Assembly (NCBI RefSeq): GCF_004355005.1
Contig: NZ_SMSJ01000030.1
Span: 1 to 64,000 of the forward strand
Reading direction: 5' to 3'
DNA length: 64,000 nt
DNA from: Dankookia rubra
Lineage (GTDB): Bacteria > Pseudomonadota > Alphaproteobacteria > Acetobacterales > Acetobacteraceae
This document shows, one piece after another, positions 1-9,152 of this stretch; position 1 is the first letter of the stretch, and each line of letters opens with the position of its first letter. Below the pieces are notes generated by a model, which did no database searches, was not told the origin of the DNA, and was given only the letters and a program-made list of their open reading frames with translations. The translations under genes and the position numbers were made by a program.

Positions 1-193
1 ACAATCCGGGCCATGGCGCCGCTCCCCAACAGGGCCAGGCAGGTTACCACCCGCGCCCGGCCCAGGGGACCACAGCCTCACCGCGAGCCAATCACCCGGA
101 GACGGTATCAGGCGTTGCCGCGCGACGGGTCCCGGACTCATGGAAGTGGATAAGGGGGCCCGGCAGAATGCCTTCTTCCCGGGCTTGCCTCCT
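1..193. other. left-edge intergenic sequence
   Basis: No gene is seen. The M20 peptidase gene ends at its right side. Confidence 0.5.
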
Positions 194-1597
194 TCAGCCC
201 CGCGTCCTGAAGTCCGCCGCGCGCATCGTCCCGAGTTCGGTCAGGATCATCGGCCAGAGCCGCAGTCCTTCCTCCAACGAGGACAGCCGGAAGAACTCGT
301 TCGGCGCATGCGCGTCCTCGTCCGGGCTGGCCAGGCCGAACATCAGGCTGTCGATGCCGAGCGTCTCCTGGAACAGCGTGGTGATCGGCACCGTGCCGCC
401 GAGCCGCGTCACCGCGGGCCGGCCGCCCTTCTCCCGCGCCAGCACCGCCGCCGCCGCGGCGCGCAGCGGATGATCGGCCGCCAGCGTGAAGGCCCGCGTG
501 CCGCCCGGGCGGCCATGGAATTCCAACGCAACGCCAGGCGGCGCGTGGCGCTCCAGATGCGCCTTCACCGCAGTCTGCGCGGCTTCCGGCTCCTGGCCCG
601 GTACCAGCCGCATGGTCAGCTTGGCATGCGCCTCCGCCGGCGTGACCGTCTTGCCGCCATCGCCGGTATAGCCGCCCCACATCCCGTTCACCTCGACGGT
701 CGGGCGCATCGTGGTGTTTTCCCGGACGCTGTAGGCGGGGTCGCCGAAGGGCGTGGCGCCGAACTCGGCATACCAAGCGGCCTCATCGAAGGGCAGGGAC
801 GCCGCCTCCATCCGCAGGGCATTGCTCAATGGCGGGATGCCGTCGTGGAAGCCCTCGACCGTCACCCGGCCCTGCTCGTCGTGCAGCGAGGCGACCAGCC
901 GCGCGATCTCATGCAGCGCGTTCCGCATGGCGCCGCCGACCTTGCCGGAATGCGCGTCCTTGGCCGCGGTGCGCAGGCTGAACTGCAGGGCGCAGATGCC
1001 GCGGCAGCCGATGTTCAGCGCCGGCTGCTTCCCCGCCGCGCCGCCGCCATCGGCGGACAGCATGGCATCCGCGGCCAGCAACTCGCGGTGCGCCTTGACC
1101 AGCGCGGGGAGGGAGGGGCTGCCGACCTCCTCCTCACCCTCGAGGAAGAGCTTCACGTTCACCGGGCAACCGCCCTCGACCGCCAGGAACCCCGCCACCG
1201 CCTCGACCGCGACGGTGGTCGAGCCCTTCACGTCGGAGGCGCCGCGGCCATAGAGCCGGCCGTCGCGGATCGTCGGCTCGAAGGGCGGGGAATGCCAGAG
1301 CGGCAGCGGATCGGCCGGCTGCACGTCGTAGTGGCCGTAGATCATGATGGTCGGCCTGTCCGGCCCGGCGCCGGTCCAGGCGCCGAATATTGCCGGCTGG
1401 CCGCCTGGTGCCTCCAGCAGCCGCACCTCGGTGAGGCCTATGGAGCGCAGACGGCCCAGCAGGAACTCACGCGCGCCGCGCATTCCCTCGGCGAAGGCCG
1501 GGTCGGTGCTGACGGAAGGAAAGCGGATCAGGGTGCACAGGCGGTCGAGGATCGCGTCCCGCTGCCCTGCCAGGTACTCGGCCACCCGTTCGCTCAT
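194..1597 (-). CDS. M20 family metallopeptidase (dipeptidase-like)
   Basis: 467-residue zinc-dependent exopeptidase of the M20 family, expected to hydrolyse dipeptides or N-acyl amino acids in the cytoplasm. The family motifs are visible in order: YGHYDVQ (metal His and Asp near residues 89-91), GRGASDVKG (bridging Asp near 122), and LEGEEEVGS with the catalytic and metal Glu near 155-157, followed by the dimerisation-domain insert and the C-terminal half of the catalytic domain. The ATG at 1597 (MSERVAEYL) was chosen because a GGAG precedes it at a good distance; the frame is open 21 codons further upstream but without a ribosome site. Length is normal for M20 dipeptidases. It lies downstream of, and in the same direction as, the small DUF1488-like gene. 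Substrate cannot be told from sequence. Confidence 0.9.
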   Translation of the reverse strand: MSERVAEYLAGQRDAILDRLCTLIRFPSVSTDPAFAEGMRGAREFLLGRLRSIGLTEVRLLEAPGGQPAIFGAWTGAGPDRPTIMIYGHYDVQPADPLPLWHSPPFEPTIRDGRLYGRGASDVKGSTTVAVEAVAGFLAVEGGCPVNVKLFLEGEEEVGSPSLPALVKAHRELLAADAMLSADGGGAAGKQPALNIGCRGICALQFSLRTAAKDAHSGKVGGAMRNALHEIARLVASLHDEQGRVTVEGFHDGIPPLSNALRMEAASLPFDEAAWYAEFGATPFGDPAYSVRENTTMRPTVEVNGMWGGYTGDGGKTVTPAEAHAKLTMRLVPGQEPEAAQTAVKAHLERHAPPGVALEFHGRPGGTRAFTLAADHPLRAAAAAVLAREKGGRPAVTRLGGTVPITTLFQETLGIDSLMFGLASPDEDAHAPNEFFRLSSLEEGLRLWPMILTELGTMRAADFRTRG

Positions 1598-1661
1598 GTC
1601 GTCCGCTCCGCTGCCTGTCGGAGCAGCTTTGCCCCGGAGCAAGCGCCGAGCAAAGCCCAAG

Positions 1662-1961
1662 CTATTCGGCGGGCGCTTCCTCTTCCTCGAAATCGTCGGA
1701 GAAGAGGTTCATCAGCCCGCCGGTCGCGGCCGAGCGGCCAGCCAGCTTGCGCCGCGCCGCCACCTCGATCTGCTCCTGCGCCGCGGTGAAGCAAGGCAGC
1801 ACGTCGGGCGGGCGGAGCCAGCGGCGGTTGCTGATGTCCTGCAGGGCGCCCAGCGAGATGGCGCAGGCACAGGCGGTACCGTCCACCTCGACCTCGAACA
1901 GCACGCGGCGGCCATCGACTCGCGCGCGCAGGGCCGGTTTCGGCTGGGGAGCCTTGGACAT
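1662..1961 (-). CDS. DUF1488-like small protein
   Basis: 99-residue protein. After a short basic leader it has a strand-rich segment (VLFEVEVDGTACACAISLGAL) then an FTAAQEQIEVAARRKL helix, the layout of the DUF1488 family, whose function is unknown. The C-terminus is a highly acidic tail (DDFEEEE). The start at 1961 (MSKAPQPK) has a strong GGAGG 8 nt upstream. It is 64 nt upstream of the M20 peptidase gene and may share its transcript. The family assignment rests on pattern recognition only. Confidence 0.75.
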   Translation of the reverse strand: MSKAPQPKPALRARVDGRRVLFEVEVDGTACACAISLGALQDISNRRWLRPPDVLPCFTAAQEQIEVAARRKLAGRSAATGGLMNLFSDDFEEEEAPAE

Positions 1962-2104
1962 GAGGTGATCCTCCAGCCGAGGTGGGCTCGGACAATGGCG
2001 TTGCCCCGGCAATGGCGGGAGACGAGGCGGATGCTACCTAGATGGGGCCTGGCGGGCGAAGGCACAACCGGCGACGGGTCATAGGCGGTGGCCTCGCGAG
2101 CGGT

Positions 2105-3271
2105 TCAGCGCCGCAGGGTATGCGCGGCGGTCGCCAGCACCATCGCCAGGCCGGCTGCCGCCATGATCGGAATCGCCACTGCCGGGCCCCAGGCATCGGC
2201 CAGCGCACCGATCGACAGTTGCCCAGCCGGCCCCATGCCGATGCAAGTGGTGACCAGGCCGAGCACGCGCGAGCGCGCCTCGGGCGGCGCCTGGGTGACC
2301 GGCAGGGCGGTCTGCAGCGCGGCAAACAGCGCGGTGCCGCTGCCGCCCAGCATCAGCACGGCAACCGCCAGCGGCAGGGTCGGGGCGAGTGCCACCAGCA
2401 GCAGGCAGAGCAGGAAAAACCCGCCGCCGGCCAGCATCAGGGCCGGCGAGAGCGGCACGCCGCGGCGGGAGGCCATGACCAGCCCGGTCAGCAGCGCCCC
2501 GGCCGGCTCCGCCGCGGACAGCAGGCCAATCTGCACCGGGGTCGCGGCGAAGGCGAGGCTGCCGAAGGCCGGCAGCACCGCCATGAAGCAGAAACCGAAG
2601 ACGTTCATCGCTATGGTGATCAGCACCACCGCCTGCAGCACCCGCATCCGCCGCACCACGCCGATCGCGTCCGCCATCTCCGCCAGCAGCAGGCGCGGCA
2701 CGAAGCGGCGGGTCGCCTGGGTGTGGCGCACCCCGGCGAGCAAGGTAAAGGTCAGGGCGTAGCAGGCGGTGGCGACCAGGTAGGCCGTGGGCAGGCCGAG
2801 ATACTCGTAGATCGCGCCGCCGAGCAGCGGCCCGGCCATGCGCGTGGTATTGGCGGTGAGGCTGTCGAAGGCGACGGCGGTGACCACGTCGCGCTCGCCG
2901 GCGACTTCGGTCAGCATGCGGCGGCGGGAAGCCATCTCCCCGGTCCAGACGAGACCACCCAGGAAGCCCTGCGCGGCCAGGTGCCAGACCTGCAACGCGC
3001 CGGATGCCGCGAGCGCGAGGATCACCAGAGCGCCGGCGCAGGTCGCCGCCTGGCCCGCCATCAGCAGTCGGCGGCGGTCCAGCACCTCGGCCAGCGCGCC
3101 GGCGGCCGCACCCAGCAGCAGCATCGGCAGGGCACGCATCAGCGCGACCATCGAGACGGCGAGGGCGGAATGCGTCGTCTCGAAGGTCCAGATGGCGGCG
3201 ACCAGGATCTCCACCCAGCGCATGGCATTGGCGATGCCGCCCACCGCCCAGAGGCGGCGGAAGGCGGGCAT
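2105..3271 (-). CDS. MFS transporter
   Basis: Roughly 388-residue integral membrane protein made of about eleven to twelve hydrophobic helices, with the charged loop between helices 2 and 3 (EVLDRRRLLMAG) typical of the major facilitator superfamily, closest in feel to the enterobactin-exporter-like MFS_3 group. The second half begins near VVRRMRVLQAVVLI. It probably exports a small molecule across the inner membrane; the substrate is unknown. The start is uncertain: ATG at 3271 (MPAFRRLW) is the first in-frame ATG, but family members usually carry a few more residues, so TTG at 3322 is possible. It is divergent from the hydrolase gene at 3431, with about 110-160 bp for both promoters. Confidence 0.85.
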   Translation of the reverse strand: MPAFRRLWAVGGIANAMRWVEILVAAIWTFETTHSALAVSMVALMRALPMLLLGAAAGALAEVLDRRRLLMAGQAATCAGALVILALAASGALQVWHLAAQGFLGGLVWTGEMASRRRMLTEVAGERDVVTAVAFDSLTANTTRMAGPLLGGAIYEYLGLPTAYLVATACYALTFTLLAGVRHTQATRRFVPRLLLAEMADAIGVVRRMRVLQAVVLITIAMNVFGFCFMAVLPAFGSLAFAATPVQIGLLSAAEPAGALLTGLVMASRRGVPLSPALMLAGGGFFLLCLLLVALAPTLPLAVAVLMLGGSGTALFAALQTALPVTQAPPEARSRVLGLVTTCIGMGPAGQLSIGALADAWGPAVAIPIMAAAGLAMVLATAAHTLRR

Positions 3272-3430
3272 GGCGAGCAGCCGCCGAAGCGGATGGGTGG
3301 AGTCCTGCAGGTCGCGGGGCAAGGCTGGCGTTGCGGCCAGCCTTGCCCGGCCGGGCGCGGCTGCCAAGGGGCTGGCGCGCGCGGCATTCCGGTGCAGGAT
3401 GCGGACAAAGCAATCCCGGAGGAGATCGCC

Positions 3431-4273
3431 ATGCCCTATGCCCCGTCCGAAGGCGCGCGCATCTGGTACGAGGAGGCGGGCCACGGCCTGCCGCTCCTGT
3501 TCATCCACGAATTCGGTGCCGACCACCGGGAATGGGAGGACCAGGTGCGGTTCTTCTCCCGCGAATACCGCTGCCTCACCTATGCGGCGCGCGGCTACAC
3601 GCCCTCCGACGTGCCGGACGACCCGAAGCTCTACGGCCAGGATTTCGCGGTGAAGGATGCCGTCGCGGTGCTGCGGCACCTCGGCATCCCGAAGGCGCAC
3701 ATCGTCGGGCTGTCGATGGGCGGGTTCGCCGCGATCCTCTTCGGCATCCGCCACCCGGAGATGGCGATCTCCCTGGTCCCGGCCGGCGCCGGCTCGGGCT
3801 CGCCGCGCGAGGAGCAAGCGGCCTTCCGCGCCGGCTGCCAGGCGCGCGGCGACAAGCTGATCGCGCAGGGCTGGGCCGGCGAGCTGGCCGAGGAGACCGG
3901 GCATTCGCCGACCCGCATCCAGCTGAAGAAGAAGGACCCGCGCGGCTGGGCCGCCTACATGCAGCGGCTGTCCGAGCATTCCGGCCTCGGCAGCGGCCTG
4001 ACCATGAAGCACTACCAGGGTGAGCGGGATTCGATCTTCGACTGGGAAGCCGAGCTGCGGCGGATGACCGTGCCGACCCTGCTGGCGGTGGGGGACGAGG
4101 ACGGACCCTGCGTCGCCACCAATGTCTGGCTGAAGTCGGTGCTGCCGAATTGCGGGCTCTGGCTCTGCCCGCGCACCGGCCATGCCATCAACCTCGAGGA
4201 GCCGGCGGCCTTCAACCGGGAGGTCGCGGCCTTCCTGTCGACCGTCGAGCGGGGGCGCTGGACGCTGGGCTGA
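3431..4273 (+). CDS. alpha/beta hydrolase
   Basis: 280-residue alpha/beta-hydrolase-fold protein. The nucleophile elbow GLSMGG places the catalytic Ser at residue 95; the acid is in VGDEDGP (Asp 222 or 224) and the base is His 251 in TGHAINLEEP. The oxyanion-hole region is LLFIHEFGAD near residue 26. No signal peptide is present, so it should be cytoplasmic. The family includes esterases, C-C hydrolases and haloperoxidase-like enzymes; nothing here fixes the substrate. ATG at 3431 is preceded by GGAGG. It converges on uup, separated by 16 nt. Confidence 0.9.
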   Translation: MPYAPSEGARIWYEEAGHGLPLLFIHEFGADHREWEDQVRFFSREYRCLTYAARGYTPSDVPDDPKLYGQDFAVKDAVAVLRHLGIPKAHIVGLSMGGFAAILFGIRHPEMAISLVPAGAGSGSPREEQAAFRAGCQARGDKLIAQGWAGELAEETGHSPTRIQLKKKDPRGWAAYMQRLSEHSGLGSGLTMKHYQGERDSIFDWEAELRRMTVPTLLAVGDEDGPCVATNVWLKSVLPNCGLWLCPRTGHAINLEEPAAFNREVAAFLSTVERGRWTLG

Positions 4274-4279
4274 GGCAGG

Positions 4280-4301
4280 GAGGCGGGGATCAGCCCGCCT
4301 C
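4280..4301. terminator. possible bidirectional hairpin between convergent genes
   Basis: A perfect 8-bp inverted repeat, GAGGCGGG (4280-4287) and CCCGCCTC (4294-4301), with a 6-nt loop lies between the hydrolase stop and the uup stop and covers the latter. No T-run follows on either strand, so a role as an intrinsic terminator is only suggested by position. Confidence 0.35.
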
Positions 4302-6104
4302 CATCTCCTCCCGCAGCAACTCGAGTTCCAGCCACTCCTCCTCCGCCGCGGCCAGCGCCGCCTCCTTCTCCGCCAGGGCGGCGCTGAAGCGGTCGAAGCG
4401 AGCACGGTCGCGGCTGTACAGGTCGGGCGCGGCGAGTGCCGTCCGCAGCGTGGCGATCTCCTTCTCCAGCGCCGCCATGCGGCCGGGCAGAGTCTCCAGC
4501 GCATGCTGCTGCTTGAAGGTCATGCGCTTCCGTGCGGCCGGCGCCAGTGCGACGGGCACGGCCGGCTTCGGCGCGGCGGCGGGCTTCGGCGCCTCGGCCA
4601 CCTTGGCCTCCACGCCGCGGCCGCGCTGCGTCACCATGTCGGAATAGCCGCCGGCATATTCCTGCCAGCGCCCGTCGCCCTCCGCCACGATCACGCTGGT
4701 GCAGACGCGGTCAAGGAAGTCGCGGTCGTGGCTGACCACCAGCACCGTGCCGGGATACTCGGCCAGCAGCTCCTCCAGCAGGTCAAGCGTCTCGAGGTCG
4801 AGGTCGTTGGTCGGCTCGTCCAGCACCAGCAGGTTGGAAGGCCGGGCGAGGGCGCGCGCCAGCATCAGCCGGCCGCGTTCGCCGCCCGAGAGCACGCCGA
4901 CCGCGGTCCGCGCCTGGTCGGGGACAAAGAGGAAGTCCTTCATGTAGCCGACGACGTGGCGCCGCTGCCCGGCGACCTCCACCTGGTCGCCGCTGCCGCC
5001 GGTCAGCGCCGCCTGCAGGCTGATCGCGGGATCGAGGCTTTCGCGCTTCTGGTCGAGCGTGACCATATGCAGCCCGGTGCCGAGCCGCACCTCCCCCGCA
5101 TCCGGCGCCAGCGCCCCGGTCAGCAGATTCAGCAGAGTGGTCTTGCCGGCGCCGTTGGGACCGACGATGCCGACCCGGTCGCGCCTCAGGATGCGGGTCG
5201 AGAAGTCGCGCACCACCGGGCCTTCGCCGAACGCCTTGGTGACCTGGTCGGCCTGGGTCACCACCGTGCCGCTGCCCTCGGCCTCGGTCGCCGCCATGCG
5301 GACGGTGCCGGCGGCCTTCAGGGTCTCCCGCCGGCGCTGCCGCAACGCAGCCAGTTCGCCGACCCGGCGCATGTTGCGCTTGCGCCGGGCGGTGACGCCG
5401 TAGCGCATCCAGTGCTCCTCCCGCACGATCTTGCGGTCGAGCTTGTGCGCGGCGGTCTCCTCCTCCTCCAGCACCTGGTCGCGCCAGGCCTCGAAGCCGG
5501 CAAAGCCCTGTTCCAGCCGGCGGGTCAGGCCGCGGTCGAGCCAGACCATGGCGCGGCTGAGCCGTTCCAGAAATCGCCGGTCGTGGCTGATCAGCACCAG
5601 CGCACCGCGGAAGGCGGCCAGTTCCTGTTCCAGCCAGGCGATCGCCGGCAGGTCGAGGTGGTTGGTCGGCTCATCCAGTAGCAGGATGTCAGGGGAGGGG
5701 GCGAGCGCCCGGGCGAGCGCCGCGCGCCGCGCCTCGCCGCCCGAGAGCCGCCCCGGCTCCTCCTCCCCGGTCAGGCCGAGCTGTTCGAGCAGCCAGCGGG
5801 CACGGTAGGGGTCGTCGGCCGGGCCGAGGCCAGATTCGACATGCTCCCAGACCGTCCGCACGCCGCCGAAGCCGGGCTCCTGCGGCAGGGTGCGGAGGGT
5901 TGCGCCGGGCTGCAGGAAGCGGGTGCCGTTTTCGGGCTGGATCTCCCCGGCCGCCACCCGCAGCAGGGTCGACTTGCCGGAGCCGTTGCGGCCGACCAGC
6001 GCCACCCGATCCCCGGCGCCGACCGAGAGGGTCGCGCCGGTCAGCAACGGCGTGGTGCCGAGATGGAGGTGGATGTCCTGGAGGATGAGAAGGGGCGGGG
6101 CCAT
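4290..6104 (-). CDS. uup: ABC-F family ATPase, Uup type
   Basis: 604-residue soluble protein with two ABC ATPase domains in tandem and no membrane segment. The first has Walker A GRNGSGKST, signature LSGGEARR and Walker B LLLDEPTNHLD; the second has GPNGAGKTT, LSGGERGR and LVLDEPTNDLD. Between them is the ABC-F interdomain linker (ARRKRNMRRVGEL). After the second domain is a low-complexity Ala/Pro/Lys stretch and a coiled-coil tail (near residues 530-600), the arrangement of Uup rather than EttA or YheS. Uup proteins bind ribosomes or branched DNA and reduce transposon excision; role here is inferred from the family. The ATG at 6104 lacks an obvious Shine-Dalgarno. Confidence 0.92.
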   Translation of the reverse strand: MAPPLLILQDIHLHLGTTPLLTGATLSVGAGDRVALVGRNGSGKSTLLRVAAGEIQPENGTRFLQPGATLRTLPQEPGFGGVRTVWEHVESGLGPADDPYRARWLLEQLGLTGEEEPGRLSGGEARRAALARALAPSPDILLLDEPTNHLDLPAIAWLEQELAAFRGALVLISHDRRFLERLSRAMVWLDRGLTRRLEQGFAGFEAWRDQVLEEEETAAHKLDRKIVREEHWMRYGVTARRKRNMRRVGELAALRQRRRETLKAAGTVRMAATEAEGSGTVVTQADQVTKAFGEGPVVRDFSTRILRRDRVGIVGPNGAGKTTLLNLLTGALAPDAGEVRLGTGLHMVTLDQKRESLDPAISLQAALTGGSGDQVEVAGQRRHVVGYMKDFLFVPDQARTAVGVLSGGERGRLMLARALARPSNLLVLDEPTNDLDLETLDLLEELLAEYPGTVLVVSHDRDFLDRVCTSVIVAEGDGRWQEYAGGYSDMVTQRGRGVEAKVAEAPKPAAAPKPAVPVALAPAARKRMTFKQQHALETLPGRMAALEKEIATLRTALAAPDLYSRDRARFDRFSAALAEKEAALAAAEEEWLELELLREEMEAG

Positions 6105-6190
6105 GCGGCGGGAAAGGGGGGTGGAGGGCCCGCCGCGTCAAGCCTTCCGACCCCTGGGGCGCGCGAGCCGTGGCGCCGGCCCGCGCCGCC

Positions 6191-6481
6191 TCACGCCTCC
6201 TCCGCCGGGGCGGCGGGCGGCTCGCGCTCGGCCTCGATCACCGGCGGCCGGGCGATCGCGCCCCAGACCCGTCGCCAGACATCCAGCGGCAGCAGGACGT
6301 AAGCCTCCGTGCCATGCCGGGTGAGCACCACCGGGCCGCCCACCGCATGGTCGAGCAGCTTCGGTACCGCCACCTCGACCGGCGCCATGTCGAATCGCGG
6401 CTGGCCTTCCAGCCCCGGCGCGGGATGCTCCACGCTGCCGGAGCGGATCGCCTGGTCCTCGTCCATCCGCCAGCCGGCCAT
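6191..6481 (-). CDS. Phd/YefM-like antitoxin domain protein, orphan
   Basis: 96-residue protein. The segment VEVAVPKLLDHAVGGPVVLTRHGTEAYVLLPLDVWRR has the pattern of the Phd/YefM (prevent-host-death) antitoxin fold: a short helix, a GPVVLTRHG strand-turn and a hydrophobic strand. No toxin gene sits beside it: uup is downstream and the chemoreceptor upstream. The C-terminus is rich in Pro, Ala and Glu. It may be a solitary transcription regulator or an antitoxin relic. The start could also be GTG at 6493. Identification is by motif only. Confidence 0.55.
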   Translation of the reverse strand: MAGWRMDEDQAIRSGSVEHPAPGLEGQPRFDMAPVEVAVPKLLDHAVGGPVVLTRHGTEAYVLLPLDVWRRVWGAIARPPVIEAEREPPAAPAEEA

Positions 6482-6623
6482 GCCTGGTGCCACCCTGCCG
6501 TTCCGCCGCCCGACCTGCCTCGGGATGCCGGCTGGCTATAGCAGGTCGCTGCGCGGCTGGAGAACGCCGCCCGGTCGAAATCCGCAGGGTCCGGCGCCGT
6601 GGCCGAGGCGTCAGGAGCAAGCA

Positions 6624-9059
6624 TCACGCGGCCGAAGCGCGGGCCAGGTCCTCCAGCGCCCGTTCCAAGGCCGCGCTCTTGGCCTCATCGAGGGCGAAGC
6701 GCAGCCGCTGCCCGTCGCCGGTGGTGCCGCCGAGAAGCATGAAAGGCAACGGCTGCCCGATGCCGGGCACCCGCAGACTGCCGCGGGCCTCCGTCGGCAG
6801 CGGCCCGGCGGGCAGGATGCGGGCACCGCCGGCCGAGATATTCAGCAGTCTGGCCTCCATCGCCGGATGCCCGTCGAGCTCCAACCGCACCTGGCGCGGC
6901 AGCACGATGCGCGGCGTAGCGCGGCGGTCGACCTCGGGCGTCGCGCTGCGGACCACTTGCACCAGTCTGCCGCGCAATTCGGCGATCGCCGCCCGCGCCT
7001 CGGCGGCGCCGCTGCGGACGTCGGCGGCGCGGCTGCCGGCCTCGGCGGTTGCCGCCGAGACCTCGCCGATCCGCTCGGAAACCTCGCGCGCCGCGGTCGT
7101 GGTCTCGGCCACTGTCCGGGCGATCTCCTGGGTCGCCGCGGCCTGCTCCTCGACCGCCGTGGCGATGGCGGCGGAGGTATGGTCGATCCGATCGACCGCC
7201 GCGGCGATGTCGCGCACTGCCGCCACCGCGCTTGCCGTCGCGGCGTCGATGCCGGCGACCAGCCGGCCGATCTCGTCGGTCGCCTGTGCCGTCTGGGCGG
7301 CGAGCTGCTTGACCTCACCGGCGACCACGGCGAAGCCCTTGCCGGCCTCGCCCGCCCGCGCGGCCTCGATGGTCGCGTTCAGTGCGAGCAGGTTGGTCCG
7401 GCCGGCGATCTCGGCGATCAGCCGCACCGCCGCGCCGACCCGGGCGGCGCTGTCGGCCAGGCCGCGGATCACCGCCTGGCTGGCCACCCCCTGCTCCGCC
7501 GCATGGCGGGTGGTGGCGGAGGCGGCGGCGACCTGGGCGGAAATCTCCCGCACGCTGGCCGAAAGCTGCTCGGCCGCCGCCGCGACCGTCTCGGCATTGC
7601 GGAGCGCCTGGTCGGCGGCGGCGGCGACCTGGGCGCTGCTGGCTGCGACGGTTTCGGCGGTCTGCGCCATGCCGTCGGCATCGGCGGCCATCGTCTCCGC
7701 CCGCGCACCGATCCGGGTGACGGCGGCGGTCGCCGCATCCTCCACCCGGTCGGCCATGCCGAGCAGCGCCTGGCGCTTGGCCGCCTCCGCCGCCTGCCGC
7801 TCGGCCTCTTGCCGGGCGCGCAGCGCCGCGGCCTCGGCCAAGCCGTCGCGGAAGACCGCGACTGCCGCCGCCATCTGGCCGATCTCGTCGCGCCGCGCCT
7901 GTCCCGGGACGTCCGGCAGCGGTTCCCCGGCCGCCAGGCTGCGCATCGCCGCGCCCAGGGCGGTGACCGGTCGGGCGAAGCCGGCACCGATCCACAAACC
8001 GAGCGGCAGGATCGCCGCGAGGGCGACGCCAAGCAGCAGCAGACCGCGGTCGAGGACCCGGTCGAGCACCGCGAAGGCTTCCGTGACCGGCACCCGCACC
8101 AGGCTCGACCAGCCGAGCCCGGCGAAGCCCATGGCGCCTTGGCTGCGGGCATAGCCGGCGGCCTGGTCAATCGACTTCCGGGCATGCCGGGCGATCGTCG
8201 CGCCGGATTCGCCGCGCACGGCCGCGGCTGCGGCTGCGACGCCGCGCTCGGCGAGGTTCAGCCGGCCGATCACCCCGAAGTCGCGGCGATAAGCGCCCGG
8301 CCGGGCAATCGGGTCGTAATCGACCAGCACGGCGCCGGCGGCGTCCAGCACCGTCAGTTCCGCCCCGGGCATGCCGCTCTTGGCAAGTCTGGCGTGGAAA
8401 TCGGCGACGATCTGCTCGACCAGGCCGAAATCGGCGAAGTTCGCCCAGACGCCCAGCAGCTTGCCGGCTTGGTCCTTCACCGGCGCGGCGAAGACGATGC
8501 TGTAGCCGTCCTCGCCCGCGAAGGCTTCCGCGACCTCGGGGGCACGGGCCGGGGGCTCCACCACCGTTCCGGTAAGGCCTTCCGGCCCCACCAGGAATTC
8601 CCCGCGCAGCGCACGGCCAAGCCAGGGCGCCTCGGCGAAGGATCGGGCATAGAGCGGCTCGGTCAGGATCGGCTTGCCGAGCGCGTCGCGGCTATTGACC
8701 GCCAGCACCTCACCCTACGGATCGACCAGCACCGCCAGCTTGTAGACGCCGTAGAGCGCGACATATTCATCGATCGCCCGCACCAGCGGGTTGTCCGCGC
8801 CTGGCCGGCGCCAGTTGGCGGGCTCATGCGCCACGGTGTTGAGGCCGAAGGCCTGGACGTCGCCATAGCGCTCGAACAGGTTGCGGTCGATCGTGTCGCC
8901 GAGGCTGGCGGCGGCATCGGCCAGCCGGTCCATGGCGGTGCGGTGCAGGTCGCCGCGCTCGGCCAGGAAGGCGCCGCCGAGGAGCATCGCCGGGACCAGC
9001 CCGAAGCCGAGCAGCAGCAGCACGACGCGGCTTCGCATGGTGAGGGTCGGGAGGCGCAT
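6624..9059 (-). pseudogene. methyl-accepting chemotaxis protein with PilZ domain, interrupted by an in-frame amber codon
   Basis: The same reading frame runs from 9059 to 6624 with one interruption, a TAG at 8715-8717 (codon 115) inside the ligand-binding domain; the flanking text reads VLVDP[12 protein letters not shown], where a Gln (CAG) would be usual. Domains in order: an N-terminal membrane helix (VVLLLLGFGLVPAMLLGG), a long periplasmic Cache-type sensor, a second membrane helix ([19 protein letters not shown]), HAMP, the MCP signalling coiled coil with a hairpin tip, and a C-terminal PilZ domain (RRATPR and NISAGGAR, the two c-di-GMP-binding motifs). If restored it would be an 811-residue chemoreceptor linking ligand sensing and c-di-GMP. 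It may be a genuine nonsense mutation or a single-base sequencing error; the downstream part could restart at GTG 8708 but would lack the first helix. Confidence 0.85.
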
Positions 9060-9152
9060 GCAAAGGAATCCGGGCCAGTGCTTGGGGCGCGGATACTGCA
9101 TCGCGTGGCGTTAACGCGGCGCGAAGAGGCCCGAGAATGGTCGCCCCGGCCC

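Noticed and set aside
2042-3430. N-terminal extension of the alpha/beta hydrolase frame
   Set aside because: Overlaps the MFS gene antisense and is low complexity; the hydrolase has its own ribosome site at 3431.
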